The position numbers were made by a program, and so were the translations under genes. From NCBI RefSeq assembly GCF_026410255.1, contig NZ_JAPMLL010000006.1:144305-208304 (forward strand): a DNA stretch of 64,000 bases, read 5' to 3'. This document shows, in pieces, positions 41,562 through 50,515 of the stretch (its first letter is position 1; every line of letters begins with the position of its first letter). A model generated the notes under the pieces. The model saw nothing but the letters and a program-made list of their open reading frames with translations. It did not search any database and was not told the DNA's origin. This DNA is from Xanthomarina sp. F1114. Lineage in GTDB: Bacteria; Bacteroidota; Bacteroidia; Flavobacteriales; Flavobacteriaceae.

Positions 41562-44500
41562 ATGACCAACCCCAAAATATTTTTTGTTGTTTTCGTATAT
41601 GCTCTTTTAGGAAATATTTTATTTTCCTATGCTCAATGTCCAACTATTTCTGATTCTACCCAATCCTTTTGTGATTTAGATTCAATTTTAGTTTCAGATT
41701 TACAAGCCATCGATAATGGAGGTGGCATAGTTTGGTATGATACAGCTACTTCTGTTACTCCACTTAGTGGATCTACTTCTCTTATTAATAATGAAGATTA
41801 TTTTGCAGACGATAACTCCGGCAGCTGTGGTTCTAGGGAACGTGTTGTAGTTAATATTGTGGGACCACCAGCAGGTTTAAATTTTCAAGGTGTTTGTGTA
41901 GAGGATCCAAGCGACGCAACTATTTCAGATCTTATAGTTTTTGGTCATGATGTGCAGTGGTATTTAACACCAACAGGTGGAACTGTTTTAAACCCTTCTT
42001 CAATTCTAATAGACAATACAATTTATTATGCAGATCAATCTATTCTTGGATCAGGCTGTAGAACATCAAGGTTATCTGTTTATGTTAATGTGGGAATTGT
42101 TCCTTCTCCTACGGGGAACGCTTTGCAACGTTTTTGTGTCATCACAGGCTCCATTCCTCCTACCGTAGCAGATTTGGATCCTAATGGAAATACTATTCAT
42201 TGGTATTCTTCTGCTTCATCGGCTACTCCATTAGATCCTGATATTCCTTTAATAAATGGACAAAGTTATTTTGCAACAACATTAGATCCGCCCTGTGAAA
42301 GTTCTAGTAGATTGGAGGTAACTGTTGAGCTGGTAAATCAAAGTTCCCCAGGTAGCGATTCTACACTTGACCTCTGTGAGGGAGACACCAACAGCTATAA
42401 TCTATTTAATAGTTTAGGTGGAACTCCTGAAGCTGGAGGTTTTTGGTCTCCAGCACTTAATAGTGGAACCGGAGTTTTCGACCCAACAGTCGACTCGCCA
42501 GGAACATATACTTATACAATTCCAAGTCCTGACCCTATATGTAGCGATGCTTCGGCTTCGGTAACAGTATCGTTTTTCGTTTCTCCCGACGCTGGTACCA
42601 ATGGCAGTCTTGAAATTTGTGAAGGTGATACAAATACATACGAACTTTTTAACAGTCTTGGTGGTACTCCTGAAACTGGTGGTTCTTGGTCGCCTGCTCT
42701 TAATAGTGGTACCGACCTTTTTGATCCAGCCATTGATCCACCAGGAATATATACATATACAATCCCAAGCTCTAATCCTGCTTGTAACGATGCGTCTGCC
42801 TCTGTAACAGTTTCTTTTATTCTTCTTCCTGATGCTGGTACTGATGGCAGTCTTGAAATTTGTGAAGATGATATAAATACCTTCGATCTTTTTAATAGTC
42901 TAGGAGGAACCCCGGAAACTGGTGGCTCCTGGTCGCCCGCTCTTAATAGTGGAACCGGAGTTTTCGATCCAACTATCGACTCGCCAGGAACATATACATA
43001 TACAGTTTCTAGTCCAAATCCTGCTTGTAACGATGCCTCGGCTACGGTTACAGTTTCGTTAATTGTACCTCCAGATGCAGGAATTAATGGTAATCTAGAG
43101 ATTTGTGAAGACGATACAAATACCTATGACTTGTTTGATAGTCTAGGTGGAACTCCTGAAGCAGGTGGCTCCTGGTCGCCCGCTCTTAATAGTGGTACAG
43201 GAGTTTTCGATCCAGCAATCGATTCTCCTGGAACTTATACGTATACAATTTCAAGCTCTAATCCTGCTTGTAACGATGCATCTGCCTCTGTAATAGTCGA
43301 TTTCATTCCAACTCCTGACGCAGGTACTAATGGTAATTTAGACATTTGCGAAAATGATACAAGTACTTACGACCTGTTTAATATTTTAGGAGGAACTCCG
43401 GAAACTGGAGGCTCTTGGTCTCCTACTCTTAATAGCGGAACCGGAGTTTTTGATCCAACAGTAGATTCAGCTGGGACCTACACCTATACAATTCCAAGTA
43501 TTGATCCGGCTTGTAATGATGCTTCAGCAACAGTAATTGTTTCCTTTATTATACCTCCCGATGCTGGTGCCAATGGAAATCTTGAGATTTGTGATAATGA
43601 TACAAACATCTTCGACTTGTTTGATAGTTTAGGAGGAACTCCTGAAACCGGTGGTTCCTGGACGCCTACACTTAATAGCGGAACAGGAATTTTCGATCCA
43701 ACAATCGATTCACCTGGAACATATACGTATACAATTACGAGCTCTAATCCTGCTTGTAACGACGCTTCGGCCTCAGTAATAGTCGATTTCATTCCAACTC
43801 CTGATGCAGGAACTAATGGTAATTTAGAAATTTGTGAAGCCGATGTAAATAGCTACGACTTGTTTAATATGCTAGGAGGAACACCAGAAACTGGAGGTTC
43901 TTGGTCTCCAGCACTTGATAGTGGTACAGGAGTTTTTAATCCAACAGTAGATTCAGCCGGAACTTATACCTATACAATTGTTAGCAGCAACCCAATCTGT
44001 AGCGATTCTTCTGCGTCTGTAACGGTATCTTTTATTTTACCTCCTGACGCTGGTACAAATGGCATTCTTGAAATTTGTGAAAATGATACAAACACTTACA
44101 ACCTATTAAACAGTCTAGGAGGAACTCCAGACTCTAATGGTACATGGTCTCCGGTACTTAATAGTGGCTCAGGAATTTTTAATCCCAATATAGATTTACC
44201 AGGAATCTACACTTATACGGTTAATCAACCTGAATGTGGTTTAACAGATTCTTCTCAAGTAACTATATCTATTTCAGAGTTACCCGACCTAACAAGTTTA
44301 GAGTTAACCCTTAATAATATCTGTGAAGGTGAAGAACTATTAGTGAGTATTATTAATGCAAGTTCTCTAATTGATGGTAATTATTTAATTACTTATAATG
44401 TTTCTGGAGTTGACAACTTTGTTAATTCAGTATTGGTAGAAATTATAGATGGAGAAGGCAATTTTATAATTTCAGCAATTGCATTAACTATTCCCGGAGA

Positions 44501-45131
44501 GTATAATTTAACAATTACTGGTTTTATTTCTGAATCTACTAACTGCGGTGGAGATACTTCTCTAGTTATTCCATTGGAATTCGAAGTCTATGAAAGTATA
44601 ACACCTGTTTTAATAGATGAAGGAAATATATTTTGTGAAACCGATGAGCCAACTATTGAAGATTTATCAGACAATATTAGTAATAGTAATAATATTACCT
44701 GGTATGACACTAATGGAAATATAATTACATCCAGCACATCGTTAATTGATGGAACAACTTATTATGGGTCTATTATGTCCATCCAAAATTGTCCAACTTT
44801 AAATGAATTAGCTGTTACTGTACAGTTAATAGTTTGTGAAGAAGATATGATAATACCTGATGGATTCTCTCCAAACGGAGATACAATAAACGATACATTT
44901 CATATTAACGGATTAAACGAATTATATCCAAACTTTAAATTGACTATTTATAACCGATATGGTAACAAACTTTACCGTGGGGATATAAACACACCGGAAT
45001 GGGATGGAACATCAAATACTGACTCAAGTTTTGGAAACTCAACTGTTCCTGTTGGTGTATATTTCTATATTCTAGAATTTAATGATGGTAATCGAGAACC
45101 AATTCAAGGTCGTCTATACTTAAACATGTAA
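41562..45131 (+). CDS. Giant repeat adhesin with gliding-motility C-terminal domain (CHU_C)
   Basis: The 1189-residue protein has a signal peptide, three Ig-like units (about residues 25-260: DLDSILVSDLQAIDNGG, IVWYDTATSVTPLSGS and similar), then eight near-identical repeats of about 81 residues (about 262-905). A linker follows, then a C-terminal type B sorting domain (IPDGFSPNGDTINDTFHI through GVYFYILEFNDG). Each repeat contains DAGTNGxLEIC, NxYDLFNSLGGTPE and WSPALNSGTGVFDP. The CTD directs secretion through type IX and cell-surface attachment. Its stop overlaps the PorP/SprF start (TAATG), the classic adhesin-SprF pairing. Confidence 0.92.
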   Translation: MTNPKIFFVVFVYALLGNILFSYAQCPTISDSTQSFCDLDSILVSDLQAIDNGGGIVWYDTATSVTPLSGSTSLINNEDYFADDNSGSCGSRERVVVNIVGPPAGLNFQGVCVEDPSDATISDLIVFGHDVQWYLTPTGGTVLNPSSILIDNTIYYADQSILGSGCRTSRLSVYVNVGIVPSPTGNALQRFCVITGSIPPTVADLDPNGNTIHWYSSASSATPLDPDIPLINGQSYFATTLDPPCESSSRLEVTVELVNQSSPGSDSTLDLCEGDTNSYNLFNSLGGTPEAGGFWSPALNSGTGVFDPTVDSPGTYTYTIPSPDPICSDASASVTVSFFVSPDAGTNGSLEICEGDTNTYELFNSLGGTPETGGSWSPALNSGTDLFDPAIDPPGIYTYTIPSSNPACNDASASVTVSFILLPDAGTDGSLEICEDDINTFDLFNSLGGTPETGGSWSPALNSGTGVFDPTIDSPGTYTYTVSSPNPACNDASATVTVSLIVPPDAGINGNLEICEDDTNTYDLFDSLGGTPEAGGSWSPALNSGTGVFDPAIDSPGTYTYTISSSNPACNDASASVIVDFIPTPDAGTNGNLDICENDTSTYDLFNILGGTPETGGSWSPTLNSGTGVFDPTVDSAGTYTYTIPSIDPACNDASATVIVSFIIPPDAGANGNLEICDNDTNIFDLFDSLGGTPETGGSWTPTLNSGTGIFDPTIDSPGTYTYTITSSNPACNDASASVIVDFIPTPDAGTNGNLEICEADVNSYDLFNMLGGTPETGGSWSPALDSGTGVFNPTVDSAGTYTYTIVSSNPICSDSSASVTVSFILPPDAGTNGILEICENDTNTYNLLNSLGGTPDSNGTWSPVLNSGSGIFNPNIDLPGIYTYTVNQPECGLTDSSQVTISISELPDLTSLELTLNNICEGEELLVSIINASSLIDGNYLITYNVSGVDNFVNSVLVEIIDGEGNFIISAIALTIPGEYNLTITGFISESTNCGGDTSLVIPLEFEVYESITPVLIDEGNIFCETDEPTIEDLSDNISNSNNITWYDTNGNIITSSTSLIDGTTYYGSIMSIQNCPTLNELAVTVQLIVCEEDMIIPDGFSPNGDTINDTFHINGLNELYPNFKLTIYNRYGNKLYRGDINTPEWDGTSNTDSSFGNSTVPVGVYFYILEFNDGNREPIQGRLYLNM
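42345..44280 (+). repeat. Eight tandem 243-bp repeats within the adhesin gene
   Basis: The DNA repeats with a period of 243 bp (for example GATGCTGGTACCAATGGCAG near 42588 and its counterpart near 42831). Each unit encodes 81 residues beginning PDAGTNG. Inner units differ mostly at third codon positions; the first and last are the most divergent. The repeats are stable in reading frame and would allow changes in number by unequal recombination. The interspersed Cys pattern (EIC and ACNDAS) may form one disulfide per unit. Confidence 0.9.
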
Positions 45132-46075
45132 TGCAAATGCTAGGTAAAAGTAACATATTAATCATTTTGGTATTTCTAATAGGAAGTGTCTTTACTAGCT
45201 ACGGTCAGCAGGACCCTAATTATACACAGTATATGTATAACATGAGTATTATTAACCCAGGATATGCTACTAATAACAACGAGCAAATAAATTTTGGTTT
45301 ACTATATAGATCTCAATGGGTTGGAGCCGTTGGTGCGCCCTCCACAGGTACGTTCTTCGCTCATTCAACCATAACTGACAGGTTAGAAGGTGGTATCTCA
45401 GTTTTTCACGATCAGATTGGCGATGTTGTTAAAGACACCAACCTATTTGTTGATATTGCCTACGTAATTCCTGTAAGTCCTAATTCAAACTTATCTTTTG
45501 GACTTAAAGCCGGAGTTTCATTTTATTCTACAAATTTTAATGATTTCGTCTATTCAGACGCCATACCAGATCCAACATTTGCAGAAAATATTAATCGAAC
45601 TTTTCCAAATATAGGACTTGGAGCATTCTATTTTTCAAATAATTATTACCTAGGGTTCTCAATACCTAGTCTTTTAAAATCTAAATATATTGATGATAGT
45701 AATGGTATATATACAAGTGGTAGCGAAGAATTACATATGTACCTAACTGGAGGGTATGTTTTCAATTTAAATGAAAACCTAAAACTAAAACCTGCTTTTA
45801 TGGCTATTGGTGTAAATGGAGCTCCTGTATCCTTTGATCTAACAGCAAATATGTTAATTAATAATTTTGTTGAGTTTGGTCTTGGATATAGATTTGGTGA
45901 TGGAATTAGTGGATTAGCAAATTTTAAAGTTTCACCTGCTATTAGAATAGGATATGCATACGACTATACTATTTCTAATTTAGGCAATTATAATTCCGGT
46001 ACACATGAAATAATCTTGTTATTAAACCTTTCTAAGTTTAGTAGTGGTTACGATAAATCACCAAGGTTCTTTTAA
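45131..46075 (+). CDS. PorP/SprF-family type IX outer-membrane protein
   Basis: The 314-residue protein has a signal peptide (NILIILVFLIGSVFTSYGQ) and opens QQDPNYTQYMYNMSIINPGYA, the PorP/SprF signature. The rest alternates strands of a predicted outer-membrane barrel: NSNLSFGLKAGVSFYS, GLGAFYFSNNYYLGFSIPSL, VEFGLGYRFGDGISGL. SprF proteins are needed for export or anchoring of a cognate adhesin with a type B CTD. Here the pairing with the upstream adhesin is tight, stop and start overlapping. An internal ATG two codons later would serve as well. Confidence 0.93.
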   Translation: MQMLGKSNILIILVFLIGSVFTSYGQQDPNYTQYMYNMSIINPGYATNNNEQINFGLLYRSQWVGAVGAPSTGTFFAHSTITDRLEGGISVFHDQIGDVVKDTNLFVDIAYVIPVSPNSNLSFGLKAGVSFYSTNFNDFVYSDAIPDPTFAENINRTFPNIGLGAFYFSNNYYLGFSIPSLLKSKYIDDSNGIYTSGSEELHMYLTGGYVFNLNENLKLKPAFMAIGVNGAPVSFDLTANMLINNFVEFGLGYRFGDGISGLANFKVSPAIRIGYAYDYTISNLGNYNSGTHEIILLLNLSKFSSGYDKSPRFF

Positions 46076-46085
46076 ACTATTTATT

Positions 46086-47951
46086 ATGAGGATATTAAAA
46101 ATATTTTTTCTCTTATTAATTTTCTGCCAAGTAGCACATTCGCAAAATTCAAAACTAAAGAAAGCGAATAAGCTGTTTGCAGATCGTGCCTATGTGCAAG
46201 CAGCAGAGCTATATGAGGAGTTAGACATACCTGACAGTTTACTAGTTAACCTAGCCGATGCCTACTACTATAACTCCATTATGGACAAGGCAGTAATTAA
46301 CTATGCTAAAGCTATATCTTCTCAATCTTTTGACTCTAATAGTATTTATTTTAAATATGCTCAAGCACTTTACGGAACAAAAAATGTACGTAAAGCAGAT
46401 TCAATAATGTCCATTTACAACGGAAAAAACCTTAATACCCCTACTTTTATTAGTAAAGTTAATTTAGCAAATCCTTTTATTTACGATTTAAAACTAATTA
46501 CTGAAGGTTCTCAATCTGGAGATTTTGGTATCACATATTTTGGAGAAAAGGTAGCGTTTTCTTCTTTACGAAACACAGATAATAGAACTTATGAATGGAA
46601 CGACAAACCTTATTTAGATTTATACTCAGCAACCTTTGAAGATAGAGGTGCATTAATAGATATTATTCCATTTAATAAAGATGTAAATTCTAAAAGTCAT
46701 GAAAGTAATGCCATCATAACTCAAGATGGGCAAACCATGTATTTTTCTAGAACTAGCTTAAAAAGAGTAAAAATTGGAGAACAAAAAATAGCTACCGTAA
46801 GGTTGTTTAAAGCAGAGCTAGTTGAAAATGAGTGGTCCAATATAGAAGAACTACCGTTTTCAAGCGAACTATATTCTATTCAACATCCCAGTCTAAATAG
46901 CGACAATACAAAGCTCTATTTTTCTAGCGATATGCCAGGAGGCAAAGGATCTTTTGATATATATTATGTAGATATTAATGACGATGGCTACGGAAACCCT
47001 ATTAACTTAGGAGACGCAATTAACACTCCACATTTAGAACAGTTCCCATTTATATCGGATACTGGCAGTCTATACTTTGCCTCAAATGGATTACAAGGTC
47101 TGGGTGGATTAGACATTTTTATGTGCGAATACAACAATGAAAAATGGAGCTCTCCTTTAAATCTTGGAAGCACTATTAATAGCAGTTTAGACGACTTTGC
47201 ATTTATAGTAAATTCAAATGATAACACAGGATTTTTATCTTCTAATAAAGAAGGAATGGATAAGTTATACTATTTTAAAAGAGCAGAAAATAGCAGGAAA
47301 CTTATTGTTGAAGGAATTGTAAAAGACAAAAACTCGAAAGAGTTACTACCAGGAACCATGGTAACTCTATTTGATGAGAATAATAAGGTTATAGATTCTG
47401 TTCAAGTAAAAGAAGATGGAAAGTACTCATTTAAAGTCCGTCCGTTTAGTACGTTTAAAATTGAAGGTTATAGACCGTTTTATATTCCAAATACTGTAGG
47501 CTTTGAAACGGAAGATTCTGGAAAGATTGAACTAAATATCGAATTAGAACTTGAGTCGTACGACGATGCAGAAGAGATAGTAGTAGAAAAAGAAGATGGT
47601 TACGTATATATTGAATTAGAAAATATTTATTTCGATCTGGATAAATGGGATATTAAACCAAATGCAGGAAAAACACTGGATGTACTTGTAAATTTAATGA
47701 AAAAATATCCTCGAATGGAAGTTCTACTTGGTGCGCATACCGATAACCGAAGTACTTTTGAATACAATATGGTGTTATCTGAAAACAGAGCAAAATCAGC
47801 TATGAATTATATACTATCTAAAGGAATAGAATCCAATAGATTAACTTCTAAAGGATACGGAGAAAGTCAGTTATTAGTTGATTGCGGCGAAAATTGTACA
47901 GAAGAAGAACACTCTATCAATAGACGTTGCGAGTTTATTATTGTAAAATAA
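46086..47951 (+). CDS. PorE-like OmpA-family protein (TPR, PD40, CRD, OmpA)
   Basis: The 621-residue protein has a signal peptide (MRILKIFFLLLIFCQVAHSQ), then TPR-like helices (about 22-110, LKKANKLFADRAYVQAAELYEEL), a beta-propeller of PD40-like repeats (about 140-400: ITQDGQTMYFSRT, LNSDNTKLYFSSDMPGG, SDTGSLYFASNGLQGLGGLDI), a carboxypeptidase-regulatory-like domain (about 415-490) and a C-terminal OmpA domain (about 506-621: IYFDLDKWDIKPNA, GAHTDNRSTFEYNMVLSENRA). That order is as in PorE of type IX secretion, which links the system to peptidoglycan. The ATG at 46086 is 10 bases after the PorP/SprF stop, so the three genes form one unit. Confidence 0.92.
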   Translation: MRILKIFFLLLIFCQVAHSQNSKLKKANKLFADRAYVQAAELYEELDIPDSLLVNLADAYYYNSIMDKAVINYAKAISSQSFDSNSIYFKYAQALYGTKNVRKADSIMSIYNGKNLNTPTFISKVNLANPFIYDLKLITEGSQSGDFGITYFGEKVAFSSLRNTDNRTYEWNDKPYLDLYSATFEDRGALIDIIPFNKDVNSKSHESNAIITQDGQTMYFSRTSLKRVKIGEQKIATVRLFKAELVENEWSNIEELPFSSELYSIQHPSLNSDNTKLYFSSDMPGGKGSFDIYYVDINDDGYGNPINLGDAINTPHLEQFPFISDTGSLYFASNGLQGLGGLDIFMCEYNNEKWSSPLNLGSTINSSLDDFAFIVNSNDNTGFLSSNKEGMDKLYYFKRAENSRKLIVEGIVKDKNSKELLPGTMVTLFDENNKVIDSVQVKEDGKYSFKVRPFSTFKIEGYRPFYIPNTVGFETEDSGKIELNIELELESYDDAEEIVVEKEDGYVYIELENIYFDLDKWDIKPNAGKTLDVLVNLMKKYPRMEVLLGAHTDNRSTFEYNMVLSENRAKSAMNYILSKGIESNRLTSKGYGESQLLVDCGENCTEEEHSINRRCEFIIVK

Positions 47952-48108
47952 TAGCGTGTCAATTCCATTTTGTTTTGCATTAGATATTCATTCTAATGGG
48001 TTCAAATAGTTTTGATGTTTATCCAGTTTTCACTATATTTAAGTATGTTTTAATTTTATAGCTAGTTACATTTAATTTAGAATCATAACCCCAAAAAATG
48101 ATCTACTT

Positions 48109-48342
48109 ATGGAAACGAAAATCCCAAATGTTTTTAGTAATGCAGACATTACTGTAACATACAATCCTAAAACCTGCATTCATGCAGAGCGGTGTTCAAG
48201 AGAACTATCAAGTGTTTTTAGAAACTCAATAATCCCTTGGATAGATTTAGATGCTGCTCCAACCAGACAAATTATTAATCAGATTAATAAATGTCCGTCT
48301 GGAGCCTTGTCTTTTAATTCAAATCAGAAGAAAGCGTGTTAA
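48109..48342 (+). CDS. Divergent 4Fe-4S mono-cluster protein (YjdI/Fer4_19 type)
   Basis: The 77-residue protein matches the YjdI-like ferredoxin family: TYNPKTCIHAERCSREL gives the C-x5-C pair, FRNSIIPWIDLDAAPT is the conserved centre, and INKCPSGALSFN holds a third cysteine. A fourth, KKAC, is at the very end. Family members bind one cluster or act beside GNAT-type YjdJ proteins; no yjdJ homologue is next to it here. It is cytosolic with no signal peptide and lies 157 bases after the PorE-like gene. Confidence 0.86.
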   Translation: METKIPNVFSNADITVTYNPKTCIHAERCSRELSSVFRNSIIPWIDLDAAPTRQIINQINKCPSGALSFNSNQKKAC

Positions 48343-48426
48343 AGACCTATTATTTACTCCAAATTAGTTTCCTGTTATAGCTTTAAATCGTAATTTTATT
48401 TTTTAATAAAAATTGGCATTTAAAAC

Positions 48427-50043
48427 ATGAAACTAAAATTACTTTTATTCCTTTTCACCCTTACTTTATCATCAACACTTGTTGCCCAGGAAACCGTTGG
48501 TCTCTTGCAGCATGAAGTTGGCTCCTACGATGGTTACACTTTATTTACACCTGAAAAAAGCGATTTTGTGTATCTAATAAACAATTGTGGACAGGTTATA
48601 AACACCTGGGAATTTACAGATAAACCTGCCTTGACCTGTTACCTTCTGGATAATGGAAACCTACTAAGAGCAGGTAAACCTAATCTTGAAATTAGAGATT
48701 GGGATAATAATTTAGTATGGCAATATAATTTGAGACCGCTTGGGTTAAGACAACATCATGATATTGAACCTCTACCAAATGGAAATATTTTATGTTTAGT
48801 AAAAGATGTTGTTACTGAAGCCGAACAGATTAGTTTAGGAAAAAATCCTGCTCTATTAAATGGTGATTTAAAATCTGAAAAACTAGTAGAAATTGAACCT
48901 GTTGGAACCAATGATATGAACATTGTTTGGGAATGGCGTTTTCTAGATCATATTATTCAAGATTTCGACATTAATGCTCCTAATTATGGAGATGTTGCTG
49001 CACATCCTGAATTAATGGATTTTAATTATTCAGATTACAATATGAATCACTCAGACTGGTTACACATGAATAGTGTAGCTTATAACGCAGATTTACAACA
49101 TATTGTTCTTTCAGCAAAAAGCACAGGAGAAATATATGTTATTGACCATAGTACAACAACAGCAGAAGCCGCTGGACATAGCGGTGGAAACTCTGGAAAA
49201 GGAGGAGATTTTATTTGGCGCTGGGGAAATCCAGAAGCCTATAGACAAGGAACGCCAGCAGATAGGAAACTCTTTGAACAACACGACGCTAAATGGATAA
49301 CAAATGGTTATGTAAACGAAGGCAAAATTTCAGTATTTAATAACGATCAGGGAGGAGACCAGACTCATAGCTCTATCCATATTGTATCACCACAGTTAGA
49401 TGTTAATAATAATTACGAAATGGAAAACGGAGCGTTTCTACCTACTGATTATTACTGGTCTTGGAGTGGAGAGGTTCAAGGAGACACTGTTATTGGACTA
49501 AAAAAATGTGGCGTTCAAGCACTTCCAAATGGAAATATGATTCTTTGTGAAACTTCAAAAGGAAGACTAACCGAAGTAAATTTAGATGGAGATATTGTTT
49601 GGGTTTACAGAAACCCGGCTGGTTCTGAAATCCATAATCAGTATTCAACAAACTTAGAAATTCTAGGTGATAACAGTATTTTTAGAGGTGAAAAATATCC
49701 AAAAGACCATATAGCATTCACGGGAAGAAATCTTACTCCAGGAGATATTATTGAAGATATAAATGCAAACTCTGAAGAGTGTATTACAAACTTATCTACT
49801 CCAGCGCTAGAAACTCAATTAACAATAGGTATTAACAACCCTGTTTCTAATAAAAGATTACAGTTTCACAGTACATTAGAAAACACAAATCTGATTATTT
49901 ATGATCTTAGAGGAAAGGTTATAAGTAAACTTAATAACTTCAATGGAAATAATTTGAAAGTATCTCAATTGAACGCTGGTTTATATTTTCTTAAGATTGA
50001 AAAAGAAGGAAAACAACAGGTTCTTAAAGTAGTTATAGAGTAA
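48427..50043 (+). CDS. Arylsulfotransferase-like protein with T9SS sorting tail
   Basis: The 538-residue protein has a signal peptide (LKLLLFLFTLTLSSTLVAQ), then a beta-propeller matching the arylsulfotransferase (ASST) family: VYLINNCGQVINTWEFTDKP, LLDNGNLLRAG, LRQHHDIEPLPNGNILCLVKD, NYSDYNMNHSDWLHMNSVAY and HNQYSTNLEIL carry the histidine-rich active-site strips of PQQ-like propeller enzymes. The family transfers sulfate from aryl esters to phenols. Residues about 462-538 are a Por_Secre_tail (type A CTD): LIIYDLRGKVIS then LNAGLYFLKIEKEGK. The enzyme is therefore secreted by T9SS. It lies near the adhesin block but in its own transcription unit. Confidence 0.86.
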   Translation: MKLKLLLFLFTLTLSSTLVAQETVGLLQHEVGSYDGYTLFTPEKSDFVYLINNCGQVINTWEFTDKPALTCYLLDNGNLLRAGKPNLEIRDWDNNLVWQYNLRPLGLRQHHDIEPLPNGNILCLVKDVVTEAEQISLGKNPALLNGDLKSEKLVEIEPVGTNDMNIVWEWRFLDHIIQDFDINAPNYGDVAAHPELMDFNYSDYNMNHSDWLHMNSVAYNADLQHIVLSAKSTGEIYVIDHSTTTAEAAGHSGGNSGKGGDFIWRWGNPEAYRQGTPADRKLFEQHDAKWITNGYVNEGKISVFNNDQGGDQTHSSIHIVSPQLDVNNNYEMENGAFLPTDYYWSWSGEVQGDTVIGLKKCGVQALPNGNMILCETSKGRLTEVNLDGDIVWVYRNPAGSEIHNQYSTNLEILGDNSIFRGEKYPKDHIAFTGRNLTPGDIIEDINANSEECITNLSTPALETQLTIGINNPVSNKRLQFHSTLENTNLIIYDLRGKVISKLNNFNGNNLKVSQLNAGLYFLKIEKEGKQQVLKVVIE

Positions 50044-50059
50044 TATTAAAACCTACAAA

Positions 50060-50100
50060 TAAAAAAATCCCGTTGAAACATGTTTCAACGGGATTTTTTA
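50060..50100. terminator. Bidirectional terminator between arylsulfotransferase and DUF3467 genes
   Basis: AAATCCCGTTGAAACA and TGTTTCAACGGGATTT pair perfectly over 16 bp with no loop bases needed, flanked by A and T runs. It serves both convergent genes. Confidence 0.9.
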
Positions 50101-50116
50101 TGCTTTAAAAAGCTGA

Positions 50117-50434
50117 TTAAGCTTCACCAGTTGGTCCGAAATTTAAAGGAATTGGTGGTTGTTCATAATCTTTAATTTCTCCGTGCGCACCTTCAAATTT
50201 ATTAACATTATCACTTAATGCCTTTAATAAACGTTTAGCGTGTTGGGGTGTTAAAATAATTCTAGATTTAACCTTACTTTTTGGGGTTCCTGGCATGATG
50301 CTAACAAAATCGATAACAAATTCTGAAACAGAATGATTGATTATAGCTAAGTTAGAATAAGTTCCTTCCGCTACTTTCTCGTCTAATTCGATATTTATTT
50401 GCCCAGGTTTCTTTTGATTTTTCTCGTCTGACAT
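50117..50434 (-). CDS. DUF3467 protein
   Basis: The 105-residue protein has GQINIELDEKVAEGTYSNLAI, then HSVSEFVIDFVSIMPGTPKS and SRIILTPQHAKRLLKALSDN, the DUF3467 pattern common in bacteria and archaea. No function is established. It is the last minus-strand gene of the rpo cluster, 81 bases after rpoC with a terminator hairpin between, so it may be read from leakage through that hairpin or from its own promoter. Confidence 0.9.
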   Translation of the reverse strand: MSDEKNQKKPGQINIELDEKVAEGTYSNLAIINHSVSEFVIDFVSIMPGTPKSKVKSRIILTPQHAKRLLKALSDNVNKFEGAHGEIKDYEQPPIPLNFGPTGEA

Positions 50435-50455
50435 GATATATGTTTAGTTTTAAAC

Positions 50456-50484
50456 AAAGAATCCTGCAATAGCAGGATTCTTTT
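50456..50484 (-). terminator. Terminator hairpin after rpoC
   Basis: AAAGAATCCTGC and GCAGGATTCTTT form a perfect 12-bp stem with an AATA loop, followed on the minus strand by a short TGTTT tract. It lies 31 bases after the rpoC stop and 21 before the DUF3467 ATG. The T tract is weak, so termination may be partial. Confidence 0.75.
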
Positions 50485-50515
50485 AATTATTAATTATTAT
50501 ATGAATGCACAATAA

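Noticed and set aside
42345..44280. Possible CRISPR array
   Set aside because: The repeats are 243-bp coding units in one frame with no spacers, part of the adhesin.
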